Shown here: positions 17,306 through 25,847 of the stretch, one piece after another
Layout of the letters: every line of letters starts with the position of its first letter
How positions within the stretch are numbered: position 1 is the stretch's first letter
Source: Leisingera caerulea DSM 24564
Lineage (GTDB): Bacteria > Pseudomonadota > Alphaproteobacteria > Rhodobacterales > Rhodobacteraceae
NCBI RefSeq assembly: GCF_000473325.1
Contig: NZ_KI421513.1
Location: forward strand, 258,717 to 322,716
Direction of reading: 5' to 3'
Length of the DNA stretch: 64,000 nucleotides
Program-made: the position numbers and the translations under genes
The notes under the pieces: generated by a model
The model's database searches: none
The model's input: only the letters and a program-made list of their open reading frames with translations
What the model was told of the DNA's origin: nothing

Positions 17306-17984
17306 CGGCGTACTCCTCCGACAGCTCACCCAATTCAGCCACGTGATCGACAAAAACTCCGGACGTATGAATTGCATCCGCCGCCAGCCCCCCCGGCGGA
17401 AGAAGGGTCTCGGCCTCAACAATCACGCAATCGGATGCCATCGCCATCAGCGGATTGAAATTCCGCGCTGTCGCGGCATAGGCAAGATTGCCGAAGGTAT
17501 CCGCCCGGCCGGCATGGATCAGCGCCGCGTCCGCGCGCAGGGCGGTCTCGACCAAATGGGGCCGTCCTGCGATCTCGACCACCTGCTTTCCGGCCGCCAG
17601 CTCTGTGCCGATGCCAATATCGCTCAGCACCGCGCCGATCCCGGCGCCGCCCGCCCGGATGCGTTCGGCAAGAATGCCTTGCGCGTTGAATTCGACCTCG
17701 ATCTTGCCTTCGTTCATCAGCGAAATCGCGTGGCTGTTCAGCCCCAGATGGGTGGTGATAAGCCGCGCCACCTGCCCGCTCTGCAACAGATGGTCGATTC
17801 CCATGCCGGGCTCGTTCGCGTCGTTCTTGATGAGCGTCAGGCGGCGCGCGCCGTGGGCAGCAAGAGCCCTGATCAGCGCCATTGGTGTGCCGGGCACACC
17901 AAAGCCGCCCACCATCACCGTGCTGCCATCCTTGATGCCGGCAATAGCGCTTTCGATTGTGCAGCTTTTGTCAGGCAGCCTCAT
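17292..17984 (-). CDS. 3-oxoacid CoA-transferase subunit A
   Basis: The 230-residue protein has the alpha-subunit glycine loop DGSTVMVGGFGVPGTP and AGRADTFGNLAYAATARNFNPLMA. It belongs with AtoD/ScoA-like proteins. Its 3' end overlaps the TTG start of subunit B by 14 bases, and its 5' end overlaps the aminotransferase stop by four bases, so all three genes are coupled. Confidence 0.9.
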   Translation of the reverse strand: MRLPDKSCTIESAIAGIKDGSTVMVGGFGVPGTPMALIRALAAHGARRLTLIKNDANEPGMGIDHLLQSGQVARLITTHLGLNSHAISLMNEGKIEVEFNAQGILAERIRAGGAGIGAVLSDIGIGTELAAGKQVVEIAGRPHLVETALRADAALIHAGRADTFGNLAYAATARNFNPLMAMASDCVIVEAETLLPPGGLAADAIHTSGVFVDHVAELGELSEEYAVVQR

Positions 17985-19333
17985 GCGGCCTCCGCGATAG
18001 GCAGTCCCGCCTCGTTGGCAAATGCATCCAGAGCGTCCTGCAGGATCGCCATGATTTCACCGATCTGCGCTTCGGTGACAATCAGCGGCGGGGCAATCAG
18101 GAAATGGTCACCAGCGGTGCCGCCGCGGGTGCGCCGGGAATAAATGATCAGGCCGCGCTCATAAGCAAGTTCGACAAGCCGCGCATGAGCATCAAGGCTT
18201 GGCGGCAAGGGGGCCAGGGTTGCGCGGTCCGAGACAAGCTCGAAGGCCGTCAGAAGCCCTTTGCCGCGCACGTCGCCGATAAAGGGATAGCGGTTCATCA
18301 ATGCACGCAGGCCTGCCATAAGGACCTCCCCCATCTTGGCAGCGTTCCCGATCAGCCCCTGATCTTCCAACTCTTCCAGAACGGCAAGCCCGGCGGAACA
18401 GGCAAGCGGATTCCCTGCATAGGTGAAGCCATGCAGGAAGCCGCCGGCGTCCAGAACCGGCTCCACCAGGCGCGCGCTGGCGACGATCGCCCCCAAGGGC
18501 GCGTAGCCTGCGCCGAAGCCCTTGGACAGGGCGACGATATCCGGGGTGATGCCCCAATGCTCGGCAGCCAGGAATTTGCCGGTCCGGCCGGCGCCTGTCA
18601 TGACCTCGTCGTAGATCAGCAGAACACCGAACTCGTCGCAGATTTCGCGGACACGGCCATAGTAGCTGTCCGGCGCGACCAGGGCCCCGGTGGAGGCCCC
18701 GCCGACCGGCTCCATCAGAAAGGCCAGCACGTTTTCCGGCCCTTCTTCCAGGATCCGGTCCCGCAGCAGCTCCGCATATTTCAGCCCGCGCTCTTCTTCG
18801 CTCAGGTCATCGCGGTCGAGATAGGTCGCGGGCGCCGCCACCTTGGGCATGCCCTCCAGCATTGGTGCAAACGGTTCGCGCAGCGGGTCGTACCCTGTCA
18901 GATCCAGCGCGCCGAAGGTGCAGCCGTGATACGAGGGAAAGCGTGAAATCACCCTGTGGCGGCTGCTTTGGCCCTGGGTGACCGCGTATTGCCGGGCCAA
19001 TTTCACAGCGCTTTCAACCGCTTCCGAACCGCCGGACACGAAAAACACCCGGTCCAGCCCTTCCGGCGTCATGGCGACGGTTTTTGCCGCCAGATCCTCT
19101 GATGGATGGGTGCGGAAATGCAGGCGGTAGCCAAAGGTGGCCTTGTCCATCTGTGCCTTCATCTTGGCCAAAACGCGCGGATTGGAATGGCCGATGTTCG
19201 ACACCATCGCACCGGAGGAGCCGTCGATGTAGCGTTTACCAGTCTCATCGAACAGGTAGATGCCCTCGCCGTAATCCAGAAACGGGCGCGGTGTGCGGGA
19301 CTGGTAGAACAGGCAGGAGTTTGCGTCGCTCAC
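17981..19333 (-). CDS. Class III aminotransferase of the catabolic operon
   Basis: This 450-residue PLP enzyme has [18 protein letters not shown], the cofactor aspartate in [14 protein letters not shown] and the PLP lysine in [17 protein letters not shown]. Class III enzymes act on omega-amino or beta-amino acids. Since the next genes encode a 3-oxoacid CoA-transferase and a thiolase, a beta-amino acid substrate giving a 3-oxo acid directly would fit, but this is inference. Start and stop overlap both neighbours by four bases. Confidence 0.87.
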   Translation of the reverse strand: MSDANSCLFYQSRTPRPFLDYGEGIYLFDETGKRYIDGSSGAMVSNIGHSNPRVLAKMKAQMDKATFGYRLHFRTHPSEDLAAKTVAMTPEGLDRVFFVSGGSEAVESAVKLARQYAVTQGQSSRHRVISRFPSYHGCTFGALDLTGYDPLREPFAPMLEGMPKVAAPATYLDRDDLSEEERGLKYAELLRDRILEEGPENVLAFLMEPVGGASTGALVAPDSYYGRVREICDEFGVLLIYDEVMTGAGRTGKFLAAEHWGITPDIVALSKGFGAGYAPLGAIVASARLVEPVLDAGGFLHGFTYAGNPLACSAGLAVLEELEDQGLIGNAAKMGEVLMAGLRALMNRYPFIGDVRGKGLLTAFELVSDRATLAPLPPSLDAHARLVELAYERGLIIYSRRTRGGTAGDHFLIAPPLIVTEAQIGEIMAILQDALDAFANEAGLPIAEAA

Positions 19334-20100
19334 TTTGCACCCTCGATATGCTTGCGAAGAAATTCGCGTGTTCTTTCCTTGGCCGGGGTCTTCAGCACGA
19401 TCTCCGGCGGGCCTTCTTCAACAACGACGCCTTTGTCCATGAACAGGACGCGATCGCAGACCGAGGCTGCAAAATCCATTTCGTGGGTCACGATGATCAT
19501 CGTCATATGCTCTTCGGCGAGCCGCTTCATAACGAGGTTCACCTCTTCCACAAGTTCGGGGTCCAGCGCCGAAGTTGCTTCGTCGAACAGCATCAGCTTC
19601 GGCTTCATGGCCAGCGCCCGTGCGATCGCGACCCGCTGTTTTTGCCCGCCGGACAGCTGCGAGGGGTAGTAGTCGATCCGCTCCAGCATCCCCACTTTGT
19701 CCAGTTGCTCTTCGGCCAGCTTGTCGGCCTCCTGCTTGGACAGCCCCTTGAGCATTTTCGGCGCCATGGTGACGTTTTCGCGCGCGGTCATGTGCGGAAA
19801 CAGGTTGAAGTGCTGAAACACCATGCCAACCTGCTGGCGCATCTCATTGATGTGCTTTTCATACTGGCGGTGGGGCAGCTTCCTGTTCACCTGCACCCCA
19901 TCCAGCCAGATTTCGCCGCTGGTCAATGGGTCCAAGTCGTTGATCGCCCGCAATAGCGTGGATTTTCCGGACCCTGACGATCCGATGATGCCAACGATCT
20001 GCCCGCGTTTGACGGTCAGGCTGATGTCCTTGAGAACCTCAACCGGGCCAAAGGATTTCTGTGCGTGTCGTATTTCGACAAAGTCTGTCTGTTCAGGCAT
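19330..20100 (-). CDS. Polar amino-acid ABC transporter ATPase (GlnQ-like)
   Basis: The 256-residue ATPase has a Walker [11 protein letters not shown]-loop [10 protein letters not shown], signature [15 protein letters not shown] and Walker [15 protein letters not shown]. The protein matches the polar amino-acid (PAAT) importer family. It serves the two permeases and the binding protein encoded just upstream in the operon and sits at the cytoplasmic face. Confidence 0.92.
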   Translation of the reverse strand: MPEQTDFVEIRHAQKSFGPVEVLKDISLTVKRGQIVGIIGSSGSGKSTLLRAINDLDPLTSGEIWLDGVQVNRKLPHRQYEKHINEMRQQVGMVFQHFNLFPHMTARENVTMAPKMLKGLSKQEADKLAEEQLDKVGMLERIDYYPSQLSGGQKQRVAIARALAMKPKLMLFDEATSALDPELVEEVNLVMKRLAEEHMTMIIVTHEMDFAASVCDRVLFMDKGVVVEEGPPEIVLKTPAKERTREFLRKHIEGAK

Positions 20101-20116
20101 GAGCGGCCTCCTGAAA

Positions 20117-20773
20117 TCAGCGGGAGATGGAGATGCGGCGTTCGATCCTGCGCTGCACCCATTCCATGCAAAGGTTGATGACGTAGTAGAACGCGGCAGC
20201 CAGGATGTAGAATTCGAACGGGCGGTACGTCTTGCCGATCACCCGCTGCGCCGAAAGCGTCAATTCGCTGACGCCGATCACCGACACCAGGGCGCTGTCT
20301 TTCAACAGGGCGATCATGTTGTTTCCGATCGGCGGGATCACGTCGCGCACCGCTTGCGGGATCACCACCTTGCGCAGGGCTTCACCACGGCTCAACCCCA
20401 AGGTGCGCGCGGCCTCCATCTGCCCTTTATCCACGGCAAGGATCGCGGTCTGAATCAATTCGGAATTGTAAACCGCAAAGTGCAGGCCCAGGCCGATGAT
20501 CCCCGCCACGAACGCCGGCAGGTCGATGCCGATCTGCACCAGGCCAAAGTAGATCAGGAACAGCTGCAGCAGGAGCGGCGTCCCCATGAAGACCCATTCG
20601 ATCAGGCGGAAAGGCAGGCGGATGATCCAGGGTGCAAAGAGCGCAATCACTGCAAAGACGATGCCACCGAAGAAGCTGAGGATCGCAGCAGCGGCGGTGA
20701 TGCCGATGGTCCAGGCACAGCCCAGAAGTATCACATCCAAGTATTTGGGAATGATCGAAAAATCGAGGCCCAT
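20117..20773 (-). CDS. Polar amino-acid ABC transporter permease 2
   Basis: This 218-residue HisM/GlnP-type permease starts at ATG 20773 ([22 protein letters not shown]) with AAAGGAAAG upstream. It has about five hydrophobic segments and the EAA loop [32 protein letters not shown] that docks on the ATPase. It pairs with the upstream permease to form the membrane pore. Confidence 0.9.
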   Translation of the reverse strand: MGLDFSIIPKYLDVILLGCAWTIGITAAAAILSFFGGIVFAVIALFAPWIIRLPFRLIEWVFMGTPLLLQLFLIYFGLVQIGIDLPAFVAGIIGLGLHFAVYNSELIQTAILAVDKGQMEAARTLGLSRGEALRKVVIPQAVRDVIPPIGNNMIALLKDSALVSVIGVSELTLSAQRVIGKTYRPFEFYILAAAFYYVINLCMEWVQRRIERRISISR

Positions 20774-20792
20774 CTGACTTTCCTTTTTCCGA

Positions 20793-21440
20793 TCAGGTGA
20801 TTTGAACTTTGCGGTCAAGCCAGGCAACGCCCCGGCCAACCGCATAGATGATGATCATGTAGAGAACCCCGGCGAGAAGGAACATTTCGAACGGTTTGTA
20901 GGTCGAGCCGATATAACGCTGTGCGGTGTAAGTAAGCTCGATGACCGAGATCGCCGCCACCAGAGCCGTCGCCTTGACCAGCATATTCAGGTTAACCCCA
21001 AGCGGGCGCACCATCAGCCGCGCAGCTTGCGGCAGGATGACCTTGTAAGTCGCCTGCCAGCTGCTCAACCCCAGGGTACGGGCAGCTTCACGCTGGCCTC
21101 TGTCGATTGCGATGATCGCCCCGCGGATCGTTTCGGTCACATATGCCCCGGCGTTGATGCCCAATCCGATAACGCCCGCCTCGAAAGCGTCCAATTGGAT
21201 GCCGATTTGCGGGCCGCCGAAATACAAGATGAATAACTGGATCAGCGCGGGCGTACCGCGGAACAGGCTGACATAGGCGGCACCAAGCAACCGCAGAACC
21301 GCAAAACGCGACAGACGGGCAGCAGCGCCCAGCGTTCCACAGGCCAGGCCTAGAATGGCAGTCAGCACCGACAGCAGAATGGTTGTCCAGGCCGCCTCCA
21401 GAAAAAACGGATAGACCTTGAGCATCAATTCAAAGTCCAT
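20793..21440 (-). CDS. Polar amino-acid ABC transporter permease 1
   Basis: This 215-residue inner-membrane protein has several hydrophobic helices and the EAA loop [31 protein letters not shown]. It is about 40 percent or more similar by eye to the neighbouring permease, as usual for heterodimeric PAAT pores. It follows the binding-protein gene after a 220-base gap holding a stable hairpin. Confidence 0.9.
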   Translation of the reverse strand: MDFELMLKVYPFFLEAAWTTILLSVLTAILGLACGTLGAAARLSRFAVLRLLGAAYVSLFRGTPALIQLFILYFGGPQIGIQLDAFEAGVIGLGINAGAYVTETIRGAIIAIDRGQREAARTLGLSSWQATYKVILPQAARLMVRPLGVNLNMLVKATALVAAISVIELTYTAQRYIGSTYKPFEMFLLAGVLYMIIIYAVGRGVAWLDRKVQIT

Positions 21441-21623
21441 GTTCCACTCCTCTGGTTAGACGGCGCGCCGGTACTGCGCCCGTTTGCGGCAGAAGAATTC
21501 CCTTGCTGGATAACATGCAACTCCACACCTGTATTTTGGCTGAGATCGGCGTGTGCAATCCAGCCGCGGACAGCTGGTCCGTTCTGGCGGGAGCGCGCGA
21601 TCCGTCATGCGGGATTGACGAAG

Positions 21624-21651
21624 CCCCTGCCGCGGCGCTGGGCAGCAGGGG
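21624..21651 (-). terminator. Hairpin between binding-protein and permease genes (attenuator-like)
   Basis: CCCCTGC and GCAGGGG form a perfect 7-bp stem around a 14-base loop, just after the binding-protein stop and within a 220-base gap. There is no T-tract, so full termination is unlikely. Such hairpins often stabilise the upstream message so that the binding protein is made in excess over the membrane parts. Confidence 0.45.
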
Positions 21652-21660
21652 GAAGGCTTG

Positions 21661-22437
21661 TCAGCGGATGTCCGCGCCAATCCACTTCTCGGCGATGGCA
21701 AGGTAGGTGCCGTCTTCCATCATGGAATCCAGCGCCTTTTGCATTTCCGCCGCCAGTTCCGGGCTACCCTCACGGATCGCTATGCCTGCCCCGAAAGGCT
21801 CGGTCGTCGGATCGCCGAACATTTCGAACTCCTGCCCCTTCTCCTTCATCGCAAGAATGGCAGCGATGGAGTCGTTGACGATGGCGTCAACACGTCCGTT
21901 TTCCAGCTCCAGCAGAAGCTCAGGCAGGCCTTTGTAGGTGTTGATGTCGTAGCCCTTGTCACGCGCCCAGTCCTCATGGGTTTCACCCAGGGTCAGGCCG
22001 ACTTTCTTTCCTTCGAGATCCTCCAGCCCGGCAATGCCCGATCCCGGCTTGGAAAAGATGGCGCGCTTGTCCGAGTAGTATGGCCCAACAAAGTCGACAA
22101 CTTCATCGCGCTCCTCGGTAATGGTCATCGATCCAACGATTGCATCGTATTTGTTGGCAAGCAGCCCGCCGATAATGCCATCCCATGCGGTGGTCACGAT
22201 TTCCGCTTCCATCCCCATCCTCTTGGCAATCTCGGTGCCGATGGCCGGATCAAAGCCGACAACCTGGTTTTCGTCGTTCACAAAGTTGAACGGAGGGTAT
22301 GCACCCGACATTGCGATGCGGATGACACCCTTTTCTTTCAAGGTGCCAAGCTCTTCTGCAGAAACAGTGTTCAATCCGGCCACTGCAAGGGCAGCTGCGG
22401 CAATCGCGGATTTCAGGACGGTTCGGCGGACAGTCAT
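21661..22437 (-). CDS. Polar amino-acid ABC transporter periplasmic binding protein
   Basis: The protein has 258 residues when started at ATG 22437, which has GGGAGAA upstream. A typical signal peptide (MTVRRTVLKSAIAAAALAVA ending near VSA) precedes a family 3 solute-binding domain with IRIAMSGAYPPFNFVNDENQVVGFD. It delivers the operon's amino-acid substrate to the permease pair. As first gene of the operon it lies opposite a divergent LysR regulator. Confidence 0.92.
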   Translation of the reverse strand: MTVRRTVLKSAIAAAALAVAGLNTVSAEELGTLKEKGVIRIAMSGAYPPFNFVNDENQVVGFDPAIGTEIAKRMGMEAEIVTTAWDGIIGGLLANKYDAIVGSMTITEERDEVVDFVGPYYSDKRAIFSKPGSGIAGLEDLEGKKVGLTLGETHEDWARDKGYDINTYKGLPELLLELENGRVDAIVNDSIAAILAMKEKGQEFEMFGDPTTEPFGAGIAIREGSPELAAEMQKALDSMMEDGTYLAIAEKWIGADIR

Positions 22438-22571
22438 TTTTTTCTCCCTATTGAAACAGGCCGGGCTTTTCGCCCGTGCGCAGTGGCGGACGAGCCGCTT
22501 GAACAAAAGCTTGCACAACCGTCCTGTATTGCGCAAATAAATATATGCTACCTTCAATATAGGTGAAATCT

Positions 22572-23537
22572 ATGAGCCTGCCGCATCAGCAGCGTTTCCC
22601 CTGGAACCTGGATTGGAACCTGCTGCGCACTTTCATGGTGGTCGCCGAGCAGCGCGGCATCTCTAAGGCCGCGGATTTTCTAGGGCTGAAACAGCCAACG
22701 GTGTCCGCGGCCCTGAAACGCCTTGAACAAACAACCGGCAAGACGCTTGTCATTCGCAAGCCGAATGAGTTCACCATAACCCGCTCGGGACAGGCGCTTT
22801 ACACGGAATGCGCCAAAATTTTCGGCTCCGTCTCTCAGCTTCCATCTCTGCTTGACGCCGACAATACAGAGCTGCGCGGGCACCTCTCGATAGCCATCAC
22901 CAGTTCTGTGATCTCTGAGCATTTCGAAGATTTTCTGAGCCGGTTCAGCGCGGCCCATCCGCACGTCACCTATTCCTTCTCTGTGCACGAAAGCGACGAT
23001 GTCGAGACCATGATATCCCAAAACCGTGCCAGTTTCGGGATATGCCTGCTGTCAGCGCTTCCTCAAAACCTGGACACCATGGTCCTGTACCGGGAATACT
23101 TTGGCCTCTATTGCGGCGCACGCCACCCATTATTCGGCGCTCGGACCATCACCCCGGAGGACTTGGAGGGCGAACCGTTTGTAGCTTTTCAAACCGAAGC
23201 TGAAGGCGGCCCGCTTGAAGCCATTTCACGCCTGCGTGCCCGCATGGGCTTGGCCAATACCTGGCGCGGCGTGTCCTCAAGCTTGAATGAAATCCGCCGG
23301 ATGATCATGGCGAATATCGGGATAGGCGCATTGCCCCTTCACGTGGCAAGCCAGGACGTCGCAGCCGGGCGCATCCGCCAGCTGCCGCCCTATGACGAGC
23401 TGCCGATGGTGAATATCTACCTGATTACCAACCCGGCGCGCCGCCAATCGGACGCAGAAACAGCGTTTCTGTCCGCTTGCGAGGCCGAAATATCCGCCAT
23501 CGACATCAGGGAGAGGACATATGGATCAGACCGGTAG
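22572..23537 (+). CDS. LysR-family regulator, divergent from the catabolic operon
   Basis: The 321-residue protein starts at ATG 22572 with AGGTGA upstream; GTG 22563 is a possible alternative. The winged helix is NLLRTFMVVAEQRGISKAADFLGLKQPTVSAALKRLEQ (about residues 16-55), followed by a LysR substrate-binding domain. It is divergent from the ABC importer/CoA-transferase operon and is its likely regulator. The gap contains TTGCGCAA at 22529-22536, a possible recognition element. Confidence 0.88.
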   Translation: MSLPHQQRFPWNLDWNLLRTFMVVAEQRGISKAADFLGLKQPTVSAALKRLEQTTGKTLVIRKPNEFTITRSGQALYTECAKIFGSVSQLPSLLDADNTELRGHLSIAITSSVISEHFEDFLSRFSAAHPHVTYSFSVHESDDVETMISQNRASFGICLLSALPQNLDTMVLYREYFGLYCGARHPLFGARTITPEDLEGEPFVAFQTEAEGGPLEAISRLRARMGLANTWRGVSSSLNEIRRMIMANIGIGALPLHVASQDVAAGRIRQLPPYDELPMVNIYLITNPARRQSDAETAFLSACEAEISAIDIRERTYGSDR

Positions 23538-23637
23538 CCGACCCGAGGACGAAGCCGCTCCGCGGCAATGGCGCGGGTGGCTGGGGTTCAGCGATGATCT
23601 GACAGTGGTGCATTTGGGGAACGGCATTTCTGCCTGA
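23521..23637 (+). CDS. Short reading frame of unknown function
   Basis: A 38-codon frame begins at ATG 23521, with a strong AGGGAGAGGA just upstream, and overlaps the end of the LysR gene. Its sequence (RQWRGWLGFSDDLTVVHL) is not recognised. It ends 70 bases before the IS element, so it may be the start of a gene whose body was lost when the IS came in, or a small leader; neither is proven. Confidence 0.35.
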   Translation: MDQTGSRPEDEAAPRQWRGWLGFSDDLTVVHLGNGISA

Positions 23638-23744
23638 CGATTGAGGCCTTCTCGATCATCAGACAGAAGGTTCCCATGACAGGAGAGGGATCGAACCTGC
23701 TTCGAGTGGACGTGTCGCGTTTTAGTGCCGCCCCAGTTGCTCGT

Positions 23745-24602
23745 TTAGGCCACTTTCCGTTCGAAAGCGACCGGGCTTCTCCAGCCCAATGCTGAGTGCC
23801 GGCGTCGCGGATTGTAGAAGCCGTTGGTGTACTGGAAGATGGCCATCTCAGCCTGACGCCGTGTGTCCCATGACTGTCGCCAGATCAGTTCAGCTTTGAT
23901 GGTCTTGAAGAACGTCTCGACCGCGGCATTGTCGTAACAATTACCCTTGCCGCTCATAGACACCTGGAAGCCATGCTGACGCAGGATTTTTTGATAGTCG
24001 TGTGAACAGTATTGCGACCCGCGATCTGTGTGATGAATGCAGCCCTTAGGCGGTGATCTGAAGGCGATAGCCATCTTCAGCGCCCGGATCGCCAAGTCCC
24101 ACTTCATGCGATTGCTGACGGCCCACCCAATGACACGCCGGGAATGCAGGTCCAGGATCACAGCAAGATACAACCATCCCTCACGCGTCCAGACATAGCT
24201 GATGTCACCCGCCCATTTCTGGTTTGGCAGGTCTGCTGTGAAGTTTCGATCCAGCAGATTGGGTGCGATGTTGAACTGGTGGTCGCTATCGGTCGTGGCC
24301 TTGTATTTGCGGGTTCGAACCACGGATATGCCATTCTGGCGCATCAAACGGCCCACACGGCGATGGCCAACATCCAGGCCGATCTCCTTAAGCTCTTCGG
24401 TCATTCTTGGCCGACCATAGCTGCCCAGGCTGAGACGTGACTGTTCTTTGATGTGCGCCAGTGTGACCATATCAGAGCGCTGCCTGCGACTGGCTGGCCG
24501 ACTGCGGAAGGCCCGCAATCCGCGTGTGCTGACACCGACGACATCGCATAGGCGTTTGGCCGGGAACCTGTCTTGGTGCTCTTCGATGAACTTAAATCTC
24601 AT
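23745..24602 (-). CDS. IS3-family transposase OrfB (DDE integrase core)
   Basis: The 285-residue protein has an HTH_21-like N-terminus (SLGSYGRPRMTEEL) and an rve core. The acidic triad is visible as D in AGDISYVWT, D in HHTDRGSQYCS and E in NAAVETFFKTIK, followed by YNPRRRHSALGWRSP. The ATG overlaps the orfA stop (ATGA); IS3 elements usually make an OrfAB fusion by frameshifting. Confidence 0.93.
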   Translation of the reverse strand: MRFKFIEEHQDRFPAKRLCDVVGVSTRGLRAFRSRPASRRQRSDMVTLAHIKEQSRLSLGSYGRPRMTEELKEIGLDVGHRRVGRLMRQNGISVVRTRKYKATTDSDHQFNIAPNLLDRNFTADLPNQKWAGDISYVWTREGWLYLAVILDLHSRRVIGWAVSNRMKWDLAIRALKMAIAFRSPPKGCIHHTDRGSQYCSHDYQKILRQHGFQVSMSGKGNCYDNAAVETFFKTIKAELIWRQSWDTRRQAEMAIFQYTNGFYNPRRRHSALGWRSPVAFERKVA

Positions 24603-24874
24603 TGCTTTAGGCCCGCGAAGAATTGGGCGGCCTTTTTTAGGATGTCCCTCTCCTCCTTGAGAATGCGCACCTCGCGCCGAAGGCGTTCATTCTCCTGAGC
24701 GAGGCTCAAATCCTCTTTCGACACCGCATCAGTGTCTCGATGTGCCGTGATCCATTTGTTCAGCGTCGACAGCCCAACACCTAAATCAGAAGCCACCTGC
24801 TTACGCGTAAGCCCGCTCGTTAATGCGATCCGCACAGCATCTTGGCGGAATTCATCCGTCCGCTTCAGTCCCAT
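24599..24874 (-). CDS. IS3-family transposase OrfA
   Basis: The 91-residue protein has a helix-turn-helix (TRKQVASDLGVGLSTLNKWI) and a C-terminal leucine-zipper-like coiled coil (LAQENERLRREVRILKEERDILKKA). This is the DNA-binding half of an IS3/IS911-type transposase. It overlaps orfB by four bases. Confidence 0.93.
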   Translation of the reverse strand: MGLKRTDEFRQDAVRIALTSGLTRKQVASDLGVGLSTLNKWITAHRDTDAVSKEDLSLAQENERLRREVRILKEERDILKKAAQFFAGLKQ

Positions 24875-24937
24875 AGTTCATCTCCTTTGCTGCAATAAAT
24901 GCTATCAAAGGAGCGGCATCAAACCGGGACAGGTCCA

Positions 24938-25573
24938 CTGCCCGCATCGACAGTGGGCGTGCTTTACATGACCTACCCGGTTTTCACGCTGGTCATTGCC
25001 TGGGCTTTCTTCTCCGATGCACCTACGAAGCGCGCTTTGCTCGCCTCAGGCCTCATTGCGGTAGCGGCCATTATAGCAGGCTCGCCTGCATCGGTGCCCC
25101 TGCAGCACATTCCTATGCTTTTGCTGTCGTTGGCAGCCCCCTTCGGCTTTGGCTTCGGTATTTGTGATTTGGTCCACAGGCTGTCCCGCATCCCGCCGCT
25201 TGCACGCATTGCCTCCGTTTCCTTGGGATCGGTTCTTGGGCTTTTGCCGCTGATGGCGGGTGCGGACATCGCAGAGTTGCTCCCGGCGGGGCAGTCCGAC
25301 TGGGTATTAATTGTCGGAATTGGTTTGATCACGGCACTTGTGCCGCAGCTCGTATACACGATCTGTTCGCCCCTGATCGGCGCTTCCCAAACTGCCGTCG
25401 TCGGAAGCATCGAATTACCGACGATGTTTGCGGTTGGAGTTATTGCATTTGATGAAGTGATCACAATGCACCAGGCCGTAGCCTGCACCCTGGTTTTGGG
25501 TGCGATAGCGATTACCAGGAGCCGGAAGACGCGTACTGTAACAACAGTTATTGCGAGAAAGCCCGAAAAATAA
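24938..25573 (+). pseudogene. EamA/DMT-family transporter, 5' end removed by the IS
   Basis: From the IS border onward the frame encodes an EamA-like C-terminal part of about 210 residues with six or more hydrophobic segments (VGVLYMTYPVFTLVIAWAFF, LIAVAAIIAG, MLLLSLAAPFGFGFGI, WVLIVGIGLITALVPQLVY, AVACTLVLGAIAI). Intact DMT transporters have about 290 residues and ten helices, so the first third is missing and no native start remains. The ATG inside the IS end would give an odd fusion. It is most likely inactive. Confidence 0.75.
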
Positions 25574-25847
25574 GTTCGGGCCCGAAACTGACCTCGGATG
25601 GGGTGCGGCACGTGCGCGATCGCGGTCGTTATGCGATGCAAGGACGGTCCTCACCTGCCATTTGTCAGGGTTCCCGTCGCCGCAGTGCGGCCTCCCCAAT
25701 GCGGCCGTTCGCAACCAGGTACAGCATTTCTAAACAACCAATGCCTCGGCCGGGACGAAACACTCTTTGGCCACATGTAAACCAAGGCATTTCAGAGCAA
25801 TCCATGCTACCTTTCCACGGGTAGCATTCTGGTAGCGGGTATTTGTG

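Larger units (their letters stand above)
23707..24937 (-). mobile_element. IS3-family insertion sequence
   Basis: The element spans 1231 bp. Its ends are imperfect inverted repeats of 28 bp (23707-23734 against 24910-24937, 22 matches, both starting TGGAC). It encodes the two usual IS3 frames, orfA and orfB, on the minus strand. I could not find a matching 3-4 base target duplication at the edges, which suggests a later deletion or recombination on one side. On its right it has truncated an EamA transporter gene. Confidence 0.88.

Noticed and set aside
23675..23706. A tRNA 3'-end-like sequence (GGTTCGATCC on the minus strand) beside the IS3 left end.
   Set aside because: The T-stem does not pair, no acceptor partner or CCA follows, and no other tRNA arms are present.
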